A stretch of 20,403 bases of DNA. It comes from Acidimicrobiia bacterium. GTDB lineage: Bacteria; Actinomycetota; Acidimicrobiia; IMCC26256; PALSA-555. This document shows, piece after piece, positions 1-9,794 of this stretch (positions within the stretch are counted from its first letter, which is position 1; each line of letters starts with the position of its first letter). The stretch is from assembly GCA_022865365.1 (NCBI GenBank), contig JALHSW010000368.1, forward strand, positions 1 through 20,403, given 5' to 3'. Made by a program: the position numbers and the translations under genes. Under the pieces are notes generated by a model, which saw only the letters and a list, made by a program, of their open reading frames with translations, searched no databases and was not told the origin of the DNA.

Positions 1-122
1 ACAGCGGCGATGACCGCCAGGGCGATGAGGGCAACGAGGAGGATGTACTCCACCAGGTTGGCGCCTCGCTCGTCCTTCGTGAACTTGGCCGTGAGCCAAG
101 TCTTCAGCACGTAGATGTTCAT
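1..122 (-). CDS. Flp/Fap-type IVb pilin precursor, partial (3' end outside window)
   Basis: The first 40 residues are visible. A short basic leader (MNIYVLKTWLTAKFTKDERG) is followed by ANLVEY and a hydrophobic helix rich in Leu, Val, Ile and Ala. The G20/A21 junction with Glu at +5 of the mature protein and Tyr at +6 is the prepilin-peptidase site of Flp pilins, so the product should be processed at the membrane and assembled into a Tad-type pilus. The ATG at 122-120 is preceded by GAAAGGGG (134-127), a good ribosome-binding site four bases away. A GACAAT hexamer lies just upstream (140-135) but would place the transcript start inside that site. Flp pilins are short, usually 50-70 residues, so only the end of the helix and the tail are missing. 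No other tad gene is in the window. The gene is divergent from coaE. Confidence 0.85.
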   Translation of the reverse strand, partial: MNIYVLKTWLTAKFTKDERGANLVEYILLVALIALAVIAA

Positions 123-270
123 GGTGCCCCTTTCATTGTCGGTGGTCGGAGCCCAGTCCGACCAGGGGTGGTATCGGCACGGAGAGTGAGCAATCTTGAG
201 CGCTCTCCGTGGTATTCCTTCGAGGTCCGTCGTCGGTCTCGGCGGCGGGAGCCCGATACGCTCCCGCCCC
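123..270. promoter_or_regulatory. Divergent intergenic region between pilin gene and coaE, with three inverted repeats
   Basis: These 148 bases must hold the promoters for both directions. Three perfect inverted repeats are visible. The first is 8 bp (TGGTCGGA, 143-150, with 157-164; loop 6). The second is 9 bp (CACGGAGAG, 178-186, with 203-211; loop 16). The third is 7 bp (CGGGAGC, 246-252, with 260-266; loop 7). None has a T-run, so they do not look like ordinary Rho-independent terminators. TACGCT (257-262) fits the loose TANNNT -10 pattern and ends eight bases before the coaE GTG. No convincing -35 element was found on either strand. Confidence 0.45.
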
Positions 271-909
271 GTGCTGCTGGTAGGGCTGACGGGCGGAATC
301 GGCTCGGGGAAGTCGACCGTGGCCGACCTCCTGGTCCGGCGGGGGGCCGTGGTCGTGGATGCCGACGCGGTCGCCCGATCGGTGGTCGAGCGGGGGATGC
401 CGGCCTTGGCCGCACTGGTCGAGCGCTTCGGTGAGGCCGTGCTCGGGGCCGACGGTGCCCTCGACCGCCCGAAGCTCGCGGAGCTCGCGTTCGCCGACGA
501 GCAGTCCCGCAAGGACCTCGAAGCGATCACGCATCCCGCGATCAACACCGAGTTCCTCAGCCAGATGCAGGCGGCGCCGGCCGACGCGATCGTGGTGTGT
601 GACGTCCCGCTCCTCGCCGAGTCCGAGCAGGCGCGCGGCCGCGGCTACCCGGTGATCGTGGTGGTCGAGGCACCGCTCGACCTGCGCCTCGGTCGGCTCG
701 AGGGCCGTGGGGTGCCGCGCGCCGACGCCGCGCGGCGGATGGCGGCCCAGGTCAGCGACGAGGAGCGGCGGGCCATCGCCACCCATGTCATCGACAACTC
801 GGGTGACCTCGACGCGCTCGAGCGTCAGGTCGACGATCTCTGGACCGACCTCCTGCGCATCAAGGCCGAGCACGAGGCCAAGGCCGACAAGCAGACCGCC
901 GGCGAGTGA
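271..909 (+). CDS. coaE: Dephospho-CoA kinase
   Basis: CoaE phosphorylates the 3'-hydroxyl of dephospho-CoA with ATP, the last step of coenzyme A synthesis in the cytosol. The 212-residue product opens directly into the P-loop GGIGSGKS (residues 8-15). The family DAD motif follows (30-32), then the helical lid region with ITHPAI and a VVCDVPLL strand. This is close to the usual family length of about 200, with no C-terminal extension domain. The GTG at 271 is preferred because it puts the P-loop strand at the N-terminus. An in-frame TTG at 196 would add 25 low-complexity residues and overlap two inverted repeats. No good ribosome-binding site precedes 271, so leaderless translation is possible. 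uvrB follows after 52 bases, an actinobacterial order. The gene is intact and I am sure of the function; the exact start is less certain. Confidence 0.93.
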   Translation: MLLVGLTGGIGSGKSTVADLLVRRGAVVVDADAVARSVVERGMPALAALVERFGEAVLGADGALDRPKLAELAFADEQSRKDLEAITHPAINTEFLSQMQAAPADAIVVCDVPLLAESEQARGRGYPVIVVVEAPLDLRLGRLEGRGVPRADAARRMAAQVSDEERRAIATHVIDNSGDLDALERQVDDLWTDLLRIKAEHEAKADKQTAGE

Positions 910-915
910 ACGCCC

Positions 916-937
916 GCGGGCCGGTATCCCGGCCCGC
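916..937 (+). terminator. Strong GC hairpin between coaE and uvrB
   Basis: GCGGGCCGG (916-924) and CCGGCCCGC (929-937) pair perfectly over 9 bp around a TATC loop, starting seven bases after the coaE stop. There is no T-run after it, so it resembles the tail-less hairpins often proposed as terminators in GC-rich actinobacteria. It would partly separate coaE from uvrB, which has its own -10-like element just downstream. Confidence 0.5.
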
Positions 938-950
938 AGTGAACGAGCGC

Positions 951-964
951 GACAATGAGGGGTG
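951..964 (+). promoter_or_regulatory. Putative -10 element and leaderless start of uvrB
   Basis: GACAAT (951-956) lies five bases before the GTG start at 962. That spacing puts the expected transcript start at or next to the start codon. The in-frame codon 956-958 is a stop, so no earlier start exists. No clear -35 is seen, and the upstream spacer runs into the hairpin at 916-937. Confidence 0.4.
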
Positions 965-2995
965 CCTCCATTTGAGCTGGTCTCCGACTTCGCACCTGCA
1001 GGTGATCAGCCCGAGGCCATCGCGGCGCTGTCGGAGGGGATCGAGGCGGGGGAGCGGCACCAGACGCTTCTCGGGATCACCGGTTCGGGGAAGTCGTTCA
1101 CGATCGCGGGCGTGATCGCGAGGACCCAACGCCCCACGATCGTGCTCGCACCCAACAAGAGCCTCGCGGCGCAACTGGCGAGCGAGTTCCGGGAGTTCTT
1201 TCCGAAGAACCGCGTCGAGTACTTCGTGTCCTACTACGACTACTACCAGCCCGAGGCGTACCTCCCGTCGACCGACACCTACATCGAGAAGGACTCGTCG
1301 ATCAACGACGAGATCGACCGGCTCCGCCACTCGGCCACGAGCGCGATCATGAGTCGACGGGATGTGATCGTCGTCGCCTCGGTGTCGGCGATCTACGGGC
1401 TCGGTGCGCCCGACGAGTACGAGCGCCAGTGTCTGATCCTCGACAAGGGTGAGGAGCGCGAGCAGCGGTCGATCCTCGGGCGCCTCGTCGACCTGCAGTA
1501 CGAGAGAAACGACTACGACTTCGCCCGCAACAAGTTCCGCGTGCGCGGCGACACGATCGAGATCTATCCCTCCTACGAAGAGCGCGCGATCCGTGTCCAG
1601 CTCTTTGGCGACGAGGTGGAGCGGATCGCTTCGGTGGACCCGCTCACCGGCGAGGTCGTCGAGGAGCTCGACCGCCTCGTTCTCTTCCCGGCGTCGCACT
1701 ACGTCACGTCGCACGAACGTATGCAGACGGCGATCGACGGCATCGAGGCGGAGCTCGCCGAGCGGCTCCCGGAGCTCGAGCGCCAGAGCAAGCTGCTCGA
1801 AGCCCAGCGCCTCCGCATGCGCACCACGTACGACCTCGAGATGCTGCGCGAGGTCGGGATCTGTTCGGGGATCGAGAACTACTCGCGCCACCTTGACGGC
1901 CGCAGCCCGGGCGAGATGCCGTACACGCTGCTCGACTACTTCCCCGACGACTACGTGGTCGTGCTCGACGAGTCCCACGTGACCGTCCCGCAGCTGCACG
2001 GGCAGTACTCGGGCGACCGTACGCGCAAGGAGACGCTTGTCGACCACGGCTTCCGACTTCCATCTGCGATGGACAACCGGCCGCTGCGCTTCGAGGAGTT
2101 CGTCGAGAAGGTCAACCAGATCGTGTTCATGTCAGCCACGCCGGGCCCGTATGAGCTCGAGCAGTCGACCCGTGTCGTCCAACAGATCGTCCGGCCCACC
2201 GGTCTCGTCGACCCTGAGGTCGTCGTCCGTCCGACCAAGGGACAGATCGATGATCTCATCGCGGAGATCCGGCTGCGCGAGGAGCGCGACCAGCGAGTCC
2301 TCGTCACCACGCTCACCAAGAAGATGTCGGAAGACCTCTCCGACTATCTCCTCGAGCTCGGGGTGCGGGTGCGGTACCTCCACAGCGAGGTCGACACGCT
2401 CGAGCGGGTGGAGATCCTGCGCTCGCTGCGGCTCGGCGAGTTCGATGTCCTCGTGGGCATCAACCTGTTGCGGGAAGGCCTCGACCTCCCCGAGGTCGCG
2501 CTCGTGGCGATCCTCGACGCCGACAAGGAAGGTTTCTTGCGTTCGTCGACATCGCTGATCCAGACGATGGGTCGGGCGGCCCGCAACGTCGAAGGTCAGG
2601 TGATCATGTATGCCGACCAGGTCACCGACTCGATGAAGTTCGCGCTCTCGGAGACGAACCGTCGGCGCAAGGCCCAGATCGAGTACAACGCCGCGCACGG
2701 GATCGACCCGCAGACCATCCGCAAGAACATTGTCGACATCATGGCGATGGTGCGCGCCCGCGGCGACGACGGCAGCGTTCCGGCGGCGCGAGGGCGTGCA
2801 CGCGGCCGGGGGCGGGGCGCGTCGCAGTCTGCTGTGTTCGACCTGGCCGGCGTGCCCCCCGAGGAGCTGGGTCGTCTCATCCTCACCCTGCAGGAAGAGA
2901 TGCACGAGGCCGCGACGGGCCTGCGCTTCGAAGAGGCTGCCCGCTTGCGCGACGAGATCACCGAGCTCAAGCGCGAGCTCAAGGCCGTCGGCTGA
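962..2995 (+). CDS. uvrB: UvrABC excinuclease subunit B
   Basis: UvrB is the damage-verifying, helicase-fold subunit of nucleotide excision repair. It is loaded on DNA by UvrA and then recruits UvrC. The 677-residue protein has Walker A GITGSGKS (38-45) and the beta-hairpin region with YYDYYQPEAY that clamps one DNA strand. It also has Walker B-like DESH (336-339), helicase motif VI QTMGRAARN (from 534), and a C-terminal UVR motif at about 645-672 that contacts UvrC. An Arg/Gly-rich linker (ARGRARGRGRGA, 609-620) joins the helicase core to the UVR motif. The GTG at 962 is the first possible start in frame and matches the family N-terminus (FELVSDFAPAGDQPEAI). GAGG touches the start codon too closely to be a normal ribosome-binding site, so leaderless translation is likely. 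Intact and full length. Confidence 0.98.
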   Translation: MPPFELVSDFAPAGDQPEAIAALSEGIEAGERHQTLLGITGSGKSFTIAGVIARTQRPTIVLAPNKSLAAQLASEFREFFPKNRVEYFVSYYDYYQPEAYLPSTDTYIEKDSSINDEIDRLRHSATSAIMSRRDVIVVASVSAIYGLGAPDEYERQCLILDKGEEREQRSILGRLVDLQYERNDYDFARNKFRVRGDTIEIYPSYEERAIRVQLFGDEVERIASVDPLTGEVVEELDRLVLFPASHYVTSHERMQTAIDGIEAELAERLPELERQSKLLEAQRLRMRTTYDLEMLREVGICSGIENYSRHLDGRSPGEMPYTLLDYFPDDYVVVLDESHVTVPQLHGQYSGDRTRKETLVDHGFRLPSAMDNRPLRFEEFVEKVNQIVFMSATPGPYELEQSTRVVQQIVRPTGLVDPEVVVRPTKGQIDDLIAEIRLREERDQRVLVTTLTKKMSEDLSDYLLELGVRVRYLHSEVDTLERVEILRSLRLGEFDVLVGINLLREGLDLPEVALVAILDADKEGFLRSSTSLIQTMGRAARNVEGQVIMYADQVTDSMKFALSETNRRRKAQIEYNAAHGIDPQTIRKNIVDIMAMVRARGDDGSVPAARGRARGRGRGASQSAVFDLAGVPPEELGRLILTLQEEMHEAATGLRFEEAARLRDEITELKRELKAVG

Positions 2996-3002
2996 TCGGC
3001 GT

Positions 3003-3022
3003 GCTCGGCCTCCCACCCGAGC
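3003..3022 (+). terminator. Weak hairpin after uvrB
   Basis: GCTCGG (3003-3008) pairs with CCGAGC (3017-3022) around an 8-base loop, seven bases after the uvrB stop. The stem is short and no T-run follows. Its right arm touches the LexA box of uvrA, so the match may simply be chance in GC-rich DNA. Confidence 0.3.
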
Positions 3023-3036
3023 GAACATCCGTTCGA
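3021..3036 (+). promoter_or_regulatory. LexA-binding site (SOS box) of uvrA
   Basis: GCGAACATCCGTTCGA matches the actinobacterial and Bacillus-type LexA operator (TCGAAC, four bases, GTTCGA) at 15 of 16 positions, counting the central four as free. The two half sites CGAAC and GTTCG are perfect. It lies exactly over the -35 position of the uvrA promoter (the -10 is 17 bases further on), where a bound repressor would block RNA polymerase. DNA damage should therefore induce uvrA. No equivalent box was seen before uvrB or uvrC. Confidence 0.82.
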
Positions 3037-3065
3037 TCTGCACTACCGCCCGGTACAATGCGCTC

Positions 3066-3066
<1 letters not shown>
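3031..3066 (+). promoter_or_regulatory. uvrA promoter, leaderless type
   Basis: TACAAT (3054-3059) differs from the ideal -10 hexamer by one base. It sits 17 bases after GTTCGA (3031-3036), which occupies the -35 place. Six bases (3060-3065) separate the -10 from the GTG start, so transcription should begin at the first base of the start codon. Together with the absence of a ribosome-binding site, this points to a leaderless mRNA. Confidence 0.72.
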
Positions 3067-5948
<2,882 letters not shown>

Positions 5949-5966
5949 GGCGATGGCCCTGACCCC

Positions 5967-6683
5967 GTGAGTGACAACGCGTGGGAGACCCACGCCGGGT
6001 GGTGGCAGGAGCACTTCACGGACGGTGCCGATCCCGAGTACGAGGAGCAGGTGCTGCCGCTCGCGTCCGAGCACCTTGCCGGAGCCGCCAGCGTCCTCGA
6101 CGTCGGGTGTGGTGAGGGCCAGCTCTCGCGACGCATCGCCGCAGGCGGGTCGTGGGTGGTCGGCGTCGACATCACGGCGAACCAGATCACGGAGGCCGCG
6201 GCCCGCGGCGGTGACGCCCGGTTCGTGCGTGCGCGCGGTGAGGCGTTGCCGTTCGCGGCGGGCGCGTTCGACGCGATCGTGATCTGCCTCACCCTCGAGC
6301 ACCTCGCACCGTTCGAGCCCGCGGTGCATGAGGTCGGGCGCGTGCTCGCCCCGGGCGGTCGCTTCGTCCTCTTCCTGAACCACCCGCTGCTGCAGGCACC
6401 CGACAGCGGATGGGTCGACGACCAGATCCTCGGGGAGCAGTACTGGCGGGTCGGCCCGTACCTCGAGGACGGCGTCTCCATGGAAGAGGTCGGACCGGGG
6501 ATCAAGTTGCCCTTCATGCACCGGCCGTTGAGCCGATACATCAACGTGATGGCCGACTGCGGGCTCCTGGTCGAGCACATGGACGAACCTCCGCCTCCGC
6601 CGGGTTTCCTGGCGCAGGCTCCCGAGTACAGCGAGGCGGCGTTGATCCCACGCCTCCTGCTGCTCCGCGCCCGCAAGCACTAG
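5967..6683 (+). CDS. Class I SAM-dependent methyltransferase
   Basis: A 238-residue cytosolic protein with a methyltransferase Rossmann fold. Motif I is VLDVGCGEG (43-51). The acidic end of strand 2 is GVDIT (66-70), and a post-motif region FDAIVICLTLEHL (101-113) is followed by RVLAPGGRFVLF. This matches the Methyltransf_11 family. The substrate cannot be told from sequence. The C-terminal part has a proline run (PPPPP, near 205). GTG 5967 lies 18 bases after the uvrA stop, and its own stop overlaps the next gene's start by one base. It is therefore probably co-transcribed with both, and may act on a sugar or lipid of the glycan genes downstream. That link is inferred from position only. Confidence 0.85.
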   Translation: MSDNAWETHAGWWQEHFTDGADPEYEEQVLPLASEHLAGAASVLDVGCGEGQLSRRIAAGGSWVVGVDITANQITEAAARGGDARFVRARGEALPFAAGAFDAIVICLTLEHLAPFEPAVHEVGRVLAPGGRFVLFLNHPLLQAPDSGWVDDQILGEQYWRVGPYLEDGVSMEEVGPGIKLPFMHRPLSRYINVMADCGLLVEHMDEPPPPPGFLAQAPEYSEAALIPRLLLLRARKH

Positions 6684-8404
6684 TGAGCCTGGCGACGGTG
6701 TCACCAACCGCGGCGCCCGAGCGCTCGGACCGGCCGAGTCGGGGCGTCTGGGCACGCCTCGGGGAGTTGCTCGCTCGCCCGCTCGCGGCATCGATGGTGC
6801 TCCTCGTCGTCTACGCCGGATGCTCGCTCCTGAACGACCCTCGGGCGTTCCTCCACACGGACACCGGTGGGAAGGTGGCGACCCTCCGGGCGATGGACGC
6901 CCGCGGTGATCTGGATCCTGATCTCGGTTACTGGGCCGAAGACCAGGATCCGGAGGGCTCGGTGCACGCGATCGCGATGACCTACCGGATCGGCGATCGC
7001 TGGGTGAACGTCACCACATTGCCGATGATCTACGCGGCGCTCCCGCTCTACGAGCTCGGCGGGTTGCGCGGGATCCTGCTGCTGCCCATGCTGGGCGCGG
7101 TGCTGTGCGCGCTCGCGGCGCGCTCGCGCGCGCGGCGGCTCGCGCGAGCGAGCCCGGATCGCGCCGGCGCGGTCGCGTTCTGGACCGTCGGGCTCGCGAC
7201 CCCGGTGGTCGTGTACGCGCTCGAGTTCTGGGAGCACACGCTTGGACTGGCCGCGATGCTCGGGGGTGTCGTGCTGTTCCTCGATGTCGCAGATGGCAAA
7301 GCCGGCTGGCGCTCCGCGCTCCTGGGTGGAACCTGCTTCGGACTCGCGGCCACGATGCGGACCGAGGCGTTCGTGTACGCGGCGGTGACGTTCGTGGTCG
7401 TCGGCGTCTCGCTCCTCGTTGCTCGCCGTGGGAACATCATCCGGATCGCGGCTGGGGCGGCAATCGGTCTCGTGGTTCCCCTCGCCCTGAACCAGGGGCT
7501 CGAACGGCTCGTCCTGGGACAGGGCTTGCGCGCGGGACGCGCGTCGAGCGCAGCGGCCGAAGGGGGAGCGAACCTCGTCACTCGCGTGGAAGACGCGTTG
7601 CGGACCTCGGTTGGTCTGAACCATTACGCGCCGAAGGTCGATTGGTTGCTCGGCGGACTCGTCGTCATCCTCGTGGGTGTCGCGGCCGCGGTGCTGCTCG
7701 AGCCCACGCGGCGACGGCTTGGGGCCTACGTCGCCCTCGGTGCGGCCGTCGCGTTGATGCTTGTGCGGTTCTCCGATGGGCTCGGGTTCGTTCCCGGCAT
7801 GCTCGTCGCGTCGCCGCTCGCGGTCGCCGGCGTGATCGCCGCGACACGCGACTCGCAGATGCGACGCGTGGCCACGATCGCGATCGGTGCGCTCCCCCTC
7901 GTCTGGTTCTTCCAGTATCGCGGCGGCGCCAATCCCCAATGGGGTGGGCGCTACGTCCTCGCGTCCGCCGTCCTCCTCGCGATCGTCGGGACCGTCGCCC
8001 TGCTCGAGCGCGGCGCGAAGGCGCTCGCCCCGGTCGTGATCGCGGCCGTGCTGTTCACGGGGTGTGGAGTCGCGTGGCTTTCGGTTCGCTCGCATGCCAT
8101 CGCCGATGCCGCTTCGGTCCTCGAGGCGCGCGAGCCGATCCTGTCGAGCGGCCTCCCGCACCAACTGCGTGAGTGGGGTGCCTTCTACAGCCCCGACCGG
8201 CGGTGGCTCACGGCCGAGACCTCCGGTGAGCTCCCGACCGCCCTCGCGGTCCTGGATGAGACGGGGGCCGACCGGTTCACCCTGGTGGCTCGGCTGCGCG
8301 CAGAAGCGCCCAAGCGACTCGGGGCCTACGAGCGGAGATCCGTGCGCTCGATCTCGTTCCTGATCGACATCCGCCTGACCGTGGCCCAGTACCGGCGGGC
8401 CTGA
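6683..8404 (+). CDS. Polytopic membrane protein, possibly a GT-C-type glycosyltransferase
   Basis: A 573-residue protein with about ten predicted membrane helices, for example near 36-51, 128-148, 162-180, 186-202, 230-247, 254-268, 322-338, 347-362, 370-387, 397-410, 425-441 and 448-466. After the first helix, a loop facing outside carries LHTDTGGK (57-64) and many Asp/Glu residues. An acidic first loop after helix one is where GT-C glycosyltransferases keep their catalytic Asp, so a role in moving lipid-linked sugars is plausible but unproven. FWEH (182-185) and RTEA (226-229) are further likely conserved spots. The C-terminal 100 residues are soluble. GTG 6683 overlaps the methyltransferase stop by one base. 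It could instead be a Wzy-like polymerase. I do not recognise a named family with certainty. Confidence 0.7.
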   Translation: MSLATVSPTAAPERSDRPSRGVWARLGELLARPLAASMVLLVVYAGCSLLNDPRAFLHTDTGGKVATLRAMDARGDLDPDLGYWAEDQDPEGSVHAIAMTYRIGDRWVNVTTLPMIYAALPLYELGGLRGILLLPMLGAVLCALAARSRARRLARASPDRAGAVAFWTVGLATPVVVYALEFWEHTLGLAAMLGGVVLFLDVADGKAGWRSALLGGTCFGLAATMRTEAFVYAAVTFVVVGVSLLVARRGNIIRIAAGAAIGLVVPLALNQGLERLVLGQGLRAGRASSAAAEGGANLVTRVEDALRTSVGLNHYAPKVDWLLGGLVVILVGVAAAVLLEPTRRRLGAYVALGAAVALMLVRFSDGLGFVPGMLVASPLAVAGVIAATRDSQMRRVATIAIGALPLVWFFQYRGGANPQWGGRYVLASAVLLAIVGTVALLERGAKALAPVVIAAVLFTGCGVAWLSVRSHAIADAASVLEAREPILSSGLPHQLREWGAFYSPDRRWLTAETSGELPTALAVLDETGADRFTLVARLRAEAPKRLGAYERRSVRSISFLIDIRLTVAQYRRA

Positions 8405-8418
8405 CGAGGCAGGCCGCC

Positions 8419-8444
8419 CCGCCCGGAAACGGGCGGAATTCTCT
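8419..8444 (+). terminator. Rho-independent-like terminator after the membrane protein gene
   Basis: CCGCCCG (8419-8425) pairs perfectly with CGGGCGG (8430-8436) around a GAAA tetraloop, a very stable loop type. AATTCTCT follows, a modest T-containing tail. It starts 14 bases after the stop at 8404. It should separate the methyltransferase and membrane-protein genes from the glycan operon that follows. Confidence 0.7.
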
Positions 8445-8477
8445 CACCTCGAGCCTCGGAGCCGCCGATGAAGGCTC

Positions 8478-9794
8478 ATGCGTCGGCTCGCCCGCGTGGC
8501 CACCGTGCTGGGTCCGGTCGTGGTCGTCCTCGCGCTCGGGAAGGTCCATGCGGCGGCCCACGGGTACGACTTCACCGACTCGTTTCGGTTCGCGTGGTCG
8601 ATCGGCTTGGCGCTCGCTCTCGTCATCGCGGCCTACGGGTTCGGTGTACCCGACGTTCCTCGGAAGCGTCGCCAGGCTGCGCTCGTCGCGATCGGCGCGA
8701 CCGGAGCCTCCGTGCTCGCGGTGTCGGCGATGCAGCTGGTCGTGGGCGACGCGCTTCTGCCGCGCGCGGTCGTCTTCGGCGCGGCGATCGTCCTCGTACC
8801 GTGGTTCATCCTCTGGACCAGGGTGACAAGCGACGCGCGGGTCTGGGCCGAAGGCCACGAGCGCGTCCTCGTCGTCGCCGACCTCGACGAGGTCGACGCG
8901 TTGCGCGAGGAGCTCGACCGTGCGCCTGAGCGACACGCGGTGGTCGTGGGCTCGGTCACCCCCGACCAGGCGTACCCGACCGATCCGCCGCGATTCCCGC
9001 TCGTCGAGATCGCGCGCACGACCCGTGCCACGCTCCTCGTCCTCAGCCGCCGCGCTCAGTCCGACGAGGACGTCGTCGTACAGGCCGCTCGATTGCACGA
9101 GAGTGGCGTCCGGGTACGAACGCTGTCGCTCTTCTACGAGCAGTGGCTGGGCAAGCTCCCGATCGGGGAGCTCGAGCGCGTCTCCCTCCTCTTCGACATC
9201 GGCGAGGTGCACGGCCGTCACTACGCGAGCGCCAAGCGGCTGATCGACGTCGTCGCCAGCCTCGCGGGATGTGTCGTCCTCGTGATCGCGGTGCCAGTGG
9301 TGGCCGTGGGCAACTGGTTCGCAAATCGGGGTCCGCTCCTCTATCGCCAGCCACGCGTCGGGCGCGACGGGCACACGTTCACGATCCTCAAGTTCCGCAC
9401 GATGCGCACATCGCAGGAGTCCGACGACCTCACGAGCGACGACGACCCGCGGGTGACCCGGTTCGGCGGGGCGCTGCGCCGCACGCACCTCGATGAGCTG
9501 CCCCAGGTCGTGAACGTCCTCAAGGGCGACCTGTCGCTGGTCGGCCCGCGGCCCGAGCAGCCCCACCTCGTTGCGCAGCTCTCGGGGAAGCTCCCGTTCT
9601 ACCGGCTCCGCCACCTCGTCCGTCCGGGTATGACCGGCTGGGCGCAGGTCAAGTACCCGTACGCGGCGAACGAGAGCGAGGCGCTCGAGAAGCTCCAATA
9701 CGAGTTCTTCTACCTGCGGCGCCAGAGCCTCTCGCTGGACGCGCGCATCGTCGCCCGGACGCTCCGTAGCGTCCTCGGCCTCGAGGGCCGATGA
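8478..9794 (+). CDS. Initiating polyprenyl glycosylphosphotransferase (bacterial sugar transferase family)
   Basis: This enzyme would transfer a sugar-1-phosphate from a UDP-sugar to undecaprenyl phosphate, starting synthesis of a lipid-linked glycan on the inner face of the membrane. The 438-residue protein has about four N-terminal helices (7-27, 38-57, 67-89, 93-113). A nucleotide-binding-like domain (about 128-240) follows, then a re-entrant hydrophobic segment (255-281). The catalytic domain of the WbaP/WcaJ/PF02397 family carries GPLLYRQPRVGRDG (285-298), ILKFRTM (303-309), HLDELPQ (337-343), GDLSLVGPRPEQP (350-362) and RPGMTGWAQV (382-391). The catalytic Asp-Glu pair D339-E340 is present. 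The sugar is not predictable. AAGG (8471-8474) sits three bases before the ATG, a tight site that can pair with GAGCCT at 8451-8456. First gene of a coupled operon; it overlaps the next by four bases. Confidence 0.93.
   Translation: MRRLARVATVLGPVVVVLALGKVHAAAHGYDFTDSFRFAWSIGLALALVIAAYGFGVPDVPRKRRQAALVAIGATGASVLAVSAMQLVVGDALLPRAVVFGAAIVLVPWFILWTRVTSDARVWAEGHERVLVVADLDEVDALREELDRAPERHAVVVGSVTPDQAYPTDPPRFPLVEIARTTRATLLVLSRRAQSDEDVVVQAARLHESGVRVRTLSLFYEQWLGKLPIGELERVSLLFDIGEVHGRHYASAKRLIDVVASLAGCVVLVIAVPVVAVGNWFANRGPLLYRQPRVGRDGHTFTILKFRTMRTSQESDDLTSDDDPRVTRFGGALRRTHLDELPQVVNVLKGDLSLVGPRPEQPHLVAQLSGKLPFYRLRHLVRPGMTGWAQVKYPYAANESEALEKLQYEFFYLRRQSLSLDARIVARTLRSVLGLEGR

Noticed and set aside
133..873. 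Long minus-strand open frame across coaE
   Set aside because: It mirrors coaE, has no recognisable motif and is typical of open antisense frames in GC-rich DNA.
955..975. Six-codon open frame (ATG AGG ... TGA) overlapping the uvrB start
   Set aside because: Too short to judge, and it would need a transcript start further upstream than the -10 suggests.
2730..3065. N-terminal extension of uvrA through the end of uvrB
   Set aside because: The frame is open, but the residues are low complexity and it would read across the LexA box and promoter; GTG 3066 gives the normal protein.
6701..9698. Minus-strand frames of 470-490 residues opposite the membrane protein and sugar transferase
   Set aside because: Highly charged, no family motif, no start signal; products of codon bias on the other strand.
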